Positions 45,460 to 55,323 of a DNA stretch of 64,000 nt are shown piece by piece. Where the stretch lies: NCBI RefSeq assembly GCF_026914185.1, contig NC_070560.1:6811501-6875500 (forward strand), read 5' to 3'. The position numbers and the translations under genes were made by a program. The first letter of the stretch is position 1, and each line of letters opens with the position of its first letter. Source of the DNA: Puccinia triticina (Eukaryota; Basidiomycota; Pucciniomycetes; Pucciniales; Pucciniaceae). A model generated the notes under the pieces. That model searched no databases, was not told where the DNA came from, and saw only the letters and a list, made by a program, of their open reading frames with translations.

Positions 45460-46240
45460 AACCCTAGCTTAACAAAGCCACTCTAACGGAGGTCCGGGGG
45501 ACCTGCGCGGAGCGCTCTCCGTAGGAGAGGCTTACTCGCTATCCCTCAATTTTGGCAGGAGCAGAAGGGATATTCAGTGCAAAAAATAAAAATACAGCCC
45601 TATAAATTGTAATAAATACAATAAAAGAAAACTGAATAGACAGTCTTGTAGCCTTGATAAATGCGCAAATTTTGACCCCTGTTTCAGCCTCTCAATCCAA
45701 AGACTGCACTCCCTAGTGGCAAAAGTGTTCAGGAATCTGGTCAAGGCAGCAAAACAAAACTCCAAACCATGTCTTAAGTTTGGAAGATCCATGTGTGGAT
45801 CCACATTTGGCCAGAGGGAAGCACAGTGGTGATCTTAGCTTTGTACATAAAATGTGTCAATTTACATACAACCTAGAAAGCATGCAGATTTTTTGGTCCA
45901 CAAGATCTACAAGCAATACAGCCTTGTGAATCCTTGTGCAGATCCATTTCTTGAGAAGTCACTTTTCAAAAATTTATTAAAAATACATTGATGGTGATAC
46001 AAAAATTCTGAGGAGACAGAATTGTAGAGGAGATGTCAAAGGGTCAGAAAGCTGTGGCTCAGACCTTTGGAGGTGCTGGGGGCAGAGCTATTAAAAAGTT
46101 AAAAAACCTTACAGCCATTTGGTACTTTCTGCTCCCCTATGAAATTAGGGATAATATGCAAGTCCCTCCCTGCGGGAGTGGCCGCTTCGCGGCCAGCCAC
46201 AGCGAGCCTCCCACCAGGGGGACTTGTATTAAGTTAGTGG
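45460..46240. repeat. Right inverted arm beside cytochrome b5 gene
   Basis: An inverted, somewhat longer relative of 43125-43671. It begins CTAGCTTAACAAAGCC with a GC-rich hairpin (45466-45535) and ends with GCAAGTCCCTCCCTGCGGGA, GCCGCTTCGCGGC and CCAGGGGGACTTGTATTAAG (46155-46235). The arms have diverged by substitutions and indels, so the inverted pair is not recent. Confidence 0.65.
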
Positions 46241-46506
46241 ATAACCCACTGCACACAATAGCCTGCCGGTTCCTTCCTCGGAGGTCTTGCTTGGCGTCAG
46301 CCCAGGCTTTACCAGGGGCCTTCGACGCGATGGACGGGTGATAAGTCAGTGGGAACCAGGCTAATGGGAATTATGTAGTCTTTCAATGTCATTTTTTTTA
46401 TCTTATCATGGTATACAAATTACATTTTACTGGCGCCGGATTGCACATAGACAGCAGAAAGTCAAGGCTGAACAAGATAGACAAGAAAAGGGTTCTGAGA
46501 TAATAA

Positions 46507-47841
46507 TTATGACGAGTTGAATTTGAAAGCCTTGAGGGAGTTTCGAGTGGCCAACTGGTGGAGTCTGTTCCAATGATAAAACCAAGCCTTGTAGTACATC
46601 TTATGAGAAGGTTGATCAGCTTGATGGACCACAGGAAGGAAAATGTGGTTGCACATAAATAAGATGGTTTTAGGAGCACTTTGAAGCTGGGTAATTGAAT
46701 CATGAACAGCCAGAATATCTTGAAAACGATTTGCGTCACTATTCCCACTCAAAGCCTTGACAAGCTTCACGATACTTTCAGAAATTTTGGTGGCTATCTC
46801 GCTGAACATATCGAGCTCCCTGGAACTCAGATTAGAGACCATGCTGAAGTTTTTTTTATCGGCCGACATCTTTTCTAGCTTCGCCAAAAACAGTCTCGTT
46901 AATTTGATTACTGCCACCACTGATGCTTTGGTACGAGGATGGTTGTTGAGTCGTGCTATATTGGACGGGTTATTCCGGTTGGAGCGATTTTTGCGGGGTG
47001 CGGGTCGATTGACGAATGTGATATACTTCTTGAGCGAGTCGTCCATCGAATTTATTTGTAATTCCCATCCGTCTCGGATGAACCTTAATTCGGACATATT
47101 CATTAATTCGAGAGCCGTATCGATGGAGGCCGAGCAACTACGTGCGATCGCGAGCATTTCGGTCCTCATCAGAGGATAATCGCTCATCACAGGGTGATCG
47201 ACGGGTCCCGCCAGTTCCATGGATCGAAGTAAGTCGACAACGGCTCCGGTCACCACGTTTACTATGGCACCCAGGCGGTTACATGTCACTAGTTTCGCTT
47301 TCTTGAAGTCCTGGTCATGCTTCACTTCTTGTGGGTCTAAATCTGGGTCGATGCAAGCTATGGCGAATTTAATTTTATCCATCGTGACATCGAGCTTTGC
47401 CAAAACTTTGAGGCCTTGTTTAATTTTCGAAAATGGCTTGTCCTTGAAATCGGGGCTGCTGAGAACCCCAATAAGTGCGTTCGAAAGGGATATGACTTGG
47501 CGCTTTAAGCTGGGAAAATGTTTTGATTGCAGTTGATTTATGAGCTCCATTCTGATTTCGAGTTGGTTAAACAGTGCGAGTGGGTCTGGGCGGTTGACGA
47601 TTCGATCCGACAGTCGGTAATATTTATCGCCGATACGCGTTACCTCGTTATTGATCACCTCTAGAGTTTTGCTGAAACAAATCAGCCAACGTGAACCGTC
47701 CTAATCTTCCCATCTATGAACATATGGTGCAGATCACATACGCTCGAAGAATTTGATCTGCCCCGGACTGCCGTGTTCTCCCCCGAGTGAGCACATGTAG
47801 CCGAGTAAGCCTGATAACTCGGTATCTTGAGCGTTAGCCAT
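46507..47841 (-). CDS. Lineage-specific protein of unknown function, paralogue B
   Basis: Two exons (47841-47742 and 47660-46507) join in phase to give 417 residues. It matches paralogue A (40497-41839) along its length: same short first exon (MANAQDTELSGLLGYM), same intron position, and shared blocks such as FPSLKRQV, DPQEVKHDQDFKKAK, HQADQPSHKMYYKAWFY and WNRLHQLA. The linker region is shorter and also basic (PRKNRSNRNNPSN). No known domain, signal peptide or membrane segment. The intron contains GAAGATTAGGACGGTTCACG on the coding strand, a 20-nt match to the left boundary of the MITE at 42046. Open frame and conserved splice sites argue for a working gene. Confidence 0.75.
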
Positions 47842-49775
47842 GGTTGTCTATGAATCGGAGGTGTGCTGAGCAAACGGGGTACATATGTGGGAGGGTATTA
47901 GCGAACTTGCAAACATGGGGCCATCCGGACTCGCGGGGCGCGAGCACCCCGTGACCTCCTCCTCGGGGGAGCAAAGCGTCCGAAGGAGGGCTTCGGGGCG
48001 CGGGCTATGTCGACCCCGCGGCTAGTCTGAGAATTAGCCCTTCTGCCCTGGTGAGTAAAACCAGTCTCCCGCATGAGTTTCTGCATTTTTTTCTCCGCTT
48101 TTCATTATGGGGATGGCCCAAGCTGTCTCTATCTTTCTACTGTCTTTTCTCATCCTCAACTCCACTGGCTGAGCTGCAATCAGATTTGTAACATCATCAA
48201 TTTCAGATTCTGTACAGTGGGTGCAGAGGGGTGCGCGATAATTTTTGGCACGGGGTAAAAACGAGTGACACCTACACGGCGGGGGTACTTCCTGCCCCGC
48301 CCATTTGTGGAACCGACGAGAGGAGGGTAATCTGTGGGACCGACGAGGATCGGCTCGGTAACCCCTTGGTAAGCTCGTCGGTTCCACGAAACGCTTTTTT
48401 TCCACGTGGAACCGATGGGCTTCACACTTTTCCTTGTCGGTTCCACGATGTGCCTTCCTGGCACGCGTGGAGACCACGTCAGCTCATTGCTCACGTTGGT
48501 TCCACGGCTTTTTTTTTTTACTTCCAGCCAAGACCACCTCAGGCTGGTCCTGAGGTTTTGAAAGTCCGACAAAACTTTTTTTTGAATAGAGGAAAAAAAA
48601 AATTAAAAAAAAACTTGAAAAAAAAACCTATCGCAAACCCAATCGCAAACCATTGTTTGGGGGGTTGATATTGTGTAAAGCAGCCATATGTGACAATGTG
48701 AAATAGTCAAGTTGTATGGCACTGCCACTACGAGCTCCGAGCCTAGTTGTAGGTTCGAGTCCCATGAGCAATACTTTTGAACAAGGTGCGCTTCTGCTGA
48801 ATTTTTCACTGGCCCGCCTACGTGGCCACGTGGATTCCACGGGTACGCATCTGTAAGTATCCGTGGAATCCTCAGGGCCATCACGAGGTGCCCCTGTGAT
48901 CCACTTGGTGGAGACCCTGTGAACGTGTGGACCAACAGCCGCTGGTCCGACCTTGCGCGCGGCTACCACGTGGACTCCTCGTGGATTCCACGGGTTATCC
49001 TCGTGGAAGGACTCCCCGGGTGTAGGGTTCACCTGAGGTTCACCTGGGATTGCTATCACCCACTAGCTCACTTTGCATCACCAATCAGCAATCAATGCAG
49101 CCAACACCCGCCATCAGATCAAAGCTCAGGATCTCACAAATGGCTACCAAGAAAATAATCACTTTGTCAGCAGCACAAAGTAAAAAATAAGAAAAATAAA
49201 ACTAATTTTTAACTTTTTCATATTGTTTCTTCTGAGCTCTCTCCGCATTCTCAGCTACAAATCTCATACTTGTATTGAAGAAACTAAAAATTGCTGAAAT
49301 TTTGAATCTTTTTTAACTTTTTTTTTCTATTTGTTGTACAACTATAATTCTTGTTCAACATTTCTCATCAGCTCCCTGAGACAATGCAAGAAAAAAATTG
49401 TATCCTGAAAGCTTCCTTGGCCCTCAAAAGCAACCAAAATGGATGTCAAAAAGTTTAGAGTGCCCTGATGCTTTGTTGTTGTTTTTCTTCTTTTGTCTTG
49501 GTTTTGTTTTTTTTGTGTGAGTGGGCATGATTACAGGTCCACAACATGCAATGGTCAGTACAAGAACAAATCTAGAAACTGCCAGCAGTTTACATGTGGC
49601 ATACTCCAGTGTAACTGCAATTTTAACTCCACATAATTCCATCCTGCCCTTTCATGCATAGTGACTGCGTATCCACCCCTGGTTGAAATAAAATTTGAGA
49701 AAGGCTTGATTATAACCTCAAGCTTCCTTTAAGCTGCTGCACCTCAACTGCTAGCAGTTTCCGGAGTTCTTCTTG
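47842..49775. other. Intergenic with GC-rich and GGTTCCACG hairpin repeats
   Basis: 47935-48030 is a GC-rich hairpin module (CGCGGGGCGCGAGCACCCCG, CCGAAGGAGGGCTTCGGGGC). 48270-48510 holds repeated GGTTCCACG and CGTGGAACC in both orientations, forming hairpins. 48820-49020 holds similar CGTGGATTCCACG palindromes. Long A and T runs occur at 48515-48635. No gene recognised on either strand. Confidence 0.55.
48708..48775 (+). ncRNA. tRNA-like segment with B-box
   Basis: A good B-box (GGTTCGAGTCC, about 48751) follows a weak A-box-like TATGGCACTGCC (about 48714). The T stem is imperfect and the acceptor stem is not found, so a working tRNA is unlikely. It could be part of a SINE or chance. Confidence 0.2.
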
Positions 49776-49776
49776 T

Positions 49777-50097
49777 AGTGGGTGGGCTGCTATGCTACAC
49801 TACGCTGCAGGGCTACTTGGAGTTAGCGTAGCTGCGCTAACAGCGCCCCCTTTTTCCTGTAGTGTTAGCGTGCCGCTAAACTGTGCTAAGCTATACTACA
49901 GCGCTTTTTGAGGCAAAAAAGGCCTAAAAACCGCACAAACCTGCTGTAGCGCAGCTTAGCAAGTGCTTTTTTGAGCCCTGTGCGCGTAGTGTTAGCGCAG
50001 CTTTGGCGGAATTGTGAAAAAGCTACGCTAAAATATAGCTGAATTCAGCTATTTTATGCCACACCAATGCTACAGTTAGTGTAGCTGGCCCACCATT
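49777..50097. mobile_element. Inverted-repeat element of about 320 bp
   Basis: The left end GTGGGTGGGCTGCTATGCTA with CACTA and the right end, reversed, ATGGTGGGCCAGCTACACTA are inverted repeats. The interior is full of GTAGCGCAGCTTAGC and GCTAACACTACGC motifs in both orientations. A TGGTGGGC end recalls the hAT element at 1655. No target duplication was recognised. Confidence 0.55.
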
Positions 50098-50776
50098 GCA
50101 ACATGTCACAAACCCTTGAGTCTAAGTTTAGCTCAAACTTAAGATGGGGCGGCATGGAACCCTGATTGATCCAACTCAGAAATCCATCAAACTTTATTGA
50201 TATGATCTTTGACGCCCTCCAAAGCACCTCTGAGCCTTATTTATCCCAATCTCTTTGATAACTTTGCCAACAGTACACCCAGGCTTCTCCCAAACAGCTC
50301 AATTGCTGATGCGCCCTCACAGCCCTTGTAGAGTACTCAGCCAACACTACAATACAGTCCTCATCAAGCTGCATCCAACCAATCACCCCAGAGGGCATTC
50401 ATCACAAAATTTCCCCATCCCTTCAATCAACTGCCGCTGGCCCAGCACCAGATGGAGTTTTGCACCCTGGACTGAATGCAGAGCAAAAAGAGGAGGAATT
50501 ATTTTCTGAATTTTCTGATTATCAAGATTGAATTATACAGAAAAGTGTGAGGCTTGGACATTAAAGAGGGGATAATGTTATGAGCTGTAGCACAGGCTCC
50601 ACAGTGCAGACTCTTATGTAAATACACTTACATGTCATGAAAGGTACACTCATAGTTTGAGACGTTGGAGATCCAAGCTCCTCCCTCATCCTCCAATCTA
50701 CCATACTAGGATCTAAGTCCCCAGAACCCAGACTCCTTCTTCCTCTCCAGAGACTAGACCACAACAATCATAACTT
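50098..50776. other. Intergenic, no gene recognised
   Basis: AT-moderate sequence with short frames lacking family features. Confidence 0.5.
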
Positions 50777-50995
50777 ACACTGCCAGCATAATTGGCTGGG
50801 TTGAAATCATCCCAGTTTAACTGGGATGCATACAAACAATTTAAAGTTGGTTAATCTCAACTGATGAAATATAAATCCAAGGTACCCCCCGTGGAATCAT
50901 ATTTCATTTGTTGAAATCAACCCAGTTTAAATTGGTTGATTGCATCCCAGTTAAACTGGGATAAAGTCAACCCAGCCAATTATGCTGACAGTGTT
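50777..50995. mobile_element. Palindrome-rich MITE, about 217 bp
   Basis: The left end ACACTGCCAGCATAATTGGC and right end GCCAATTATGCTGACAGTGT are inverted repeats. The interior has two CATCCCAGTTTAACTGGGATG-type palindromes in mirror positions. A further solitary end (AATTATGCTGGCAGTGT) lies just outside at 51002-51018. Target duplication unclear. Confidence 0.65.
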
Positions 50996-51018
50996 GTTTC
51001 AAATTATGCTGGCAGTGT

Positions 51019-53839
51019 CAAATCATGCCAAAACTAGTGTAATAATTGCATTGTTAAAGAAATCATCTTTTTGTGTAGAACTAGAGGCTAAGGCGGCTGC
51101 GCCGCTGCAGCGCGCAAGGAAGAGCCCAACTCAAGAATGGCAAGGAGATTCTGATTCAGCACTGGAAAATTCTCCCGCGCCTGATACCCTGCAGCTTAGC
51201 CTTAATTAAGTGAAGTTCAAGCATCCTCCAGATGTCTCACCACCCCGCGCCTCACCACCCCCCACCAGACACTTCCCTTTGGTTCCCGTTCCATTGTCAA
51301 GCTCAGACAGTTTATCACAATCTCAGAATCGGCACGGCGCAAGCATGCCAGCCAGACAGTACCAGGAGCAAAGGATTGACACACAACAGAGGGGCCCATG
51401 ATGAAACATTTGCCGCCCATCAAGAATGGTTTCCCCAACACAATCTGAAAGTCAACATGAATTGAGAAAAATAATTCAGCGTAAGACCCAGCTAAAGATC
51501 AGCTCATATCCACCCTAATGGATACGCGGCGGTAGGTTTAGCTTCGCGCCACGTTACTATGGCCATCCAACATTGACCAAAATGAGCAATAACGCGATGT
51601 GCCAACATCCTCCTACGCCCGGATTCCAAAGACACGTCAATAACCCAAATCAACCCCCCCCCCGAGATACGGCCCGAGACCACCTTCAGCAAATTTAAAT
51701 GTCAATCTCCACACAAATCACACGCACAGATGAGGGAAGTTCCTCACTCTAAAGATAGGCTGACCGGTTCTCACGTTCACACCGACCAATAAGCCAGAGA
51801 ACCACGCCCGGCACCCTACAATACCTGAATTCAAACTCATTGTCGTGGACAGCGTCGGTGTAACGACAAAGTTCACCGCGATCTGTCTCAAGTTGACCTT
51901 CATATTTGTGTCAGCGGATGTTAGATCGCCTGGAATGAGTTGGCCAGGCGAAGTTGAGTTGATTCAAACAAGACGCCGGGCCGCCGTTTTGAGATGAAGT
52001 TGCGATCAGGGGCTTCACGACTTAGTACCTAACAACGCGGCGAGGAGAGTTAAACTGCCTGGCGTTGATGTAGAGTGTAGTTAGACTGGCAGGCTCACCT
52101 TGAACAACTGGATTGGTATTAGCAGACGAGATTAAGCCTAGCCAAGCCGAATAAAAGGAGTGTGCGTGATGGATAAAAAACCGTTGTTCGGGTTAGGCTG
52201 TCAGTCGAGGCGGAGTTGGTTTGGACCGGAGAAAGGGCCGCCAGGGCCGAGTGGTCATGCGTTTTGAACTGTAGTTATGGAGAGCAAAGGGGTAAAGGCT
52301 TAGTGGCTGGCGAACCACGGTTGCAGACGTAAAAAGTTGGGTGGCGTGGCTGGACTTGACTTGGCGGGCATTGGAATACAGTGTGCTGAAGCAACTGAGT
52401 TTGAGTATCAGGAGAGGGTCGATATCCACAAGCAAAAAATAATCCTAGCCGGTCAAAAAAAAGTTCGGCGTTCTGGGATTGGTAGGGCAAAGAGATTGGG
52501 TTTTGAGAGTCTGTTGAAGGGCCTGGAGAAGTGAGTGAGTATGCAGATTCAAAGGCGTGGGTTTGGAGTTCCCATGCAAACTGAGTACGGTGGCTTACTG
52601 GTAAGAAGGTTACATTGGTTACGGTTGGGAGAGCAACGAACATGTGGTTGTTTGGGTGATGTACGGCGGGTGCTGACAGATGGCGTATAAAAAGGTCGGC
52701 ATTGGCAAATGTTAATCGCCAGTCATCTCGCTGTGCTGCACTTCCAGCCAGTGGTTGACTCAACCCCTCCGCTGTCGCACGTGCGCAGTTTGAGGTTTAA
52801 GATTGGTGACCCCCCTTTGCAATTGCCTTAAATGTGGCGCGCTGGGGGTCATCAGCACAATACTTGCAGTCTCTCTAGAAGAGGTTGGGTATTGGGCAGT
52901 GTGTGGGCTGTGGAAGTTATTTTTTTTTTTTTATGTATTGTTAAGGGGAAACCCTTGATGTTTGTTTTTGTGTTTGTCTGTCTTTAATAAACTTAGATTA
53001 GGTGGGGTCTCCCACTTGAACCACCATCAAATTCCCACTCCTTGTAGTGCTTTGACTTAAATCAAGTAAATAGTAGGAATAATGATGAATACATACAGAT
53101 ATGGGTTAAAATACTGGCTTCAAGTGCTGATTAAAAATAACTATACTTGAATAACTTATTCAAAATATAATTTATAATTGTGGAATCAAAATTACCACAG
53201 AATGACTAGTGGGTGGCTATTTCCCAGTATTATTCTATTCCTAAGGACCCATGATGTAATTGGTTATACATATGCATCATGAGGTCATGGAGACATAGAA
53301 AATACTGCTCACAATGAGCTAAAATATTCTCATGACATCATTGTACATTTAAACTGTAGTAAATTAGAGCAGGATTTTAAATAACTATTCTAGAATCTCC
53401 TCTAGAATATAAAATGGATCCTCAGCATATTCACCCAGTACCACTTTAGGACGTAATCTGAATATCCTCCTCTTACCTTTTAGGACAGTGTTTTCCCCTC
53501 TCCACCCTTGATTAATGGAAGCTGCTTCAAGGCCTCCTCAGAATTCCCTTTCTTAGCCCTTGATCTCGTCCTTTGAAAGCAGTTGCTGCAAGACCTCTGA
53601 CAGTAGCCAATCAGCTTAAGTGCTTACCAGCTGTTTATTAGAACAATTTATATTGTTATCCTTTCACAAAGAGCAGTAGCATAAAGCCACTAGCTAGCCT
53701 TCCCCAGCTTGACTGGATTGCATATCAAACCAAATATACACGCAAGTTTAAGGTGTTCCTTTCTATTGATTTTTTTGACAATAGAATAGGGATAGACTTA
53801 TTCTAGCCTTTTTAAACTCCATCACAGTGATAGTAATTA
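51019..53839. other. Intergenic, no gene firmly supported
   Basis: A GCGGCTGCGCCGCTGCAGCG hairpin near 51092 belongs to the GC-rich island family. 51480-52780 is more GC-balanced, and a 162-codon minus-strand frame at 52275-52763 (His/Pro/Ser-rich, no domain) might be a relic exon; I do not call it. 52920-53839 is AT-rich with nothing recognised. Confidence 0.45.
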
Positions 53840-54652
53840 GGCCCCATTTGGCACCAATATAATAAGTGATATATTTCAAAAATATCTCATGATTATATTG
53901 GTGAAATACTGATGGTGTCTAGCAAAGCAATATATAGAATTTCCTGTAATTACATTACTACCCCTTAATATATCAGCAGCTCAGACCCGGTACATACATA
54001 CGTATCATAAACCCTCTCCACCAGTCATGGAGAGGTTGGTGCTCTACAACCTCTCAATGATCTTGATGACCAGATGACCTGTTATTGAGAAGGAGGATAC
54101 ATTTACCTTCTAATAGATGATGGGTCACAAAATTCATCCAGGTGTTGTGTATTCCTTCTTGATGACCAGTCAACGGGTCATCAAGAGGTTGGGTATACTC
54201 TTCTGGATGACCAATTGAACAGGCCATACTCCTCTCTTGATGGCTTTGACTGGAACCAGTCAAAGAGATCAACCAGTTGATCTTGTTGACCAGTCATTGA
54301 GATTAATTGAGAGGACTTCAACCTTTCAATGACTGGTTGACCAGTCATTGAAAGGGTGAAATCCTCCAGAATCAGTTTAAGGAGGTTATGTTTTTGTTTT
54401 CAATGACCAGTCAAGCGGTCATCAAGAGGGAGAAGTTCTTTGGTATGACTTTTTTGAGTGGTCAGGCTTTCATCCCCAAGGTGTCCAATCTGCGTTGGAC
54501 CTGGGTGAAGTGTACAATATTATTATTCAGCATGTATTGACAAACACTAGCAATATAATTACTTAATTTTTATTTTGGGTGTAATAATCAACATGTCACA
54601 GATTATATTGCTTGTGATTATTTCACTGATTATATTGGTGCCAAACGGGGCC
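53840..54652. mobile_element. Harbinger-like MITE with hairpin array, 813 bp
   Basis: The ends GGCCCCATTTGGCACCAATA and TATTGGTGCCAAACGGGGCC are inverted repeats flanked by TTA (53837-53839 and 54653-54655). About 54000-54440 is an array of imperfect hairpins with arms such as CTTGATGACCAGTCA and GGTCATCAAGAGG or CAATGACTGG and CCAGTCATTG. No transposase. Confidence 0.85.
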
Positions 54653-54940
54653 TTAGCTTATAACATACTTTAAGCTAAAGTTTCATACACAAAGCTGACA
54701 GTTTTCCCCCCAAAAAATAGTTTCTCAACCTGCTTAGATGGTACAGGATCTTATGATTTTGCATACTCTAAGGCCCCGTTTGGAGCCAATATAAATATAG
54801 GTGATATAATCACTTGCAAATTCAATAAAAAATACAAAGCTCAACATAAAGAATCCAATTTTTTTTGTAGGAAACCTACAGTACTGGTCTCATCAACTAT
54901 GAAGTAAGGTTTAACTGATTCAGCCATCTTCAGCACCATA

Positions 54941-55238
54941 TGTTGAGGTGTCATGTTTCCTTTTCCTTTTTCTTCTTTCCTTTCAGTTCTTCATGCTTCA
55001 AACCTGTCTAGTAGATATCACACATGTGACATGTTATAGTGTAGTGTAGTCACCTGAGGCAGCACACGTGGAAGGCCTTTTCCTCATCCTTCTACCATCT
55101 CACTCATATCGTGGCTGTCTCAGGTGAGTCTTCATTGTTTTCTTTCTTTTCTTTCTTTTCTCCTTTTTCTGTGTGCAATGCATGATCCTTCCACCATCTC
55201 ACTCATATCGTGGCTGTCTCAGATTATTCACCGCAACA
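54941..55238 (+). repeat. Left LTR of Copia element
   Basis: Starts TGTTGAGGTG and ends CACCGCAACA (TG...CA rule). It contains an internal direct repeat of about 36 bp (CCTTCYACCATCTCACTCAT with ATCGTGGCTGTCTCAG) at about 55086-55123 and 55186-55222, and a CTTTC-rich tract. Confidence 0.96.
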
Positions 55239-55251
55239 GGTTATGAGCGCC
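55237..55251 (+). other. Copia primer-binding site (initiator tRNA-Met half)
   Basis: GGTTATGAGCGCC begins directly after the LTR. It is complementary to a CTCATAA anticodon loop, as in initiator tRNA-Met. Priming by the 5' half of that tRNA is known for Drosophila copia and its relatives. Confidence 0.7.
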
Positions 55252-55323
55252 ATTTGCCGCTAAAGCCGCAGCATCTCTATCAGCGTGGAGGATCCGTACG
55301 CTTCTCGATAAAGCTTCCGGTTC

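Noticed and set aside
52275..52763. 162-codon minus-strand frame
   Set aside because: Low-complexity His/Pro/Ser composition and no family features; mentioned only within the intergenic entry.
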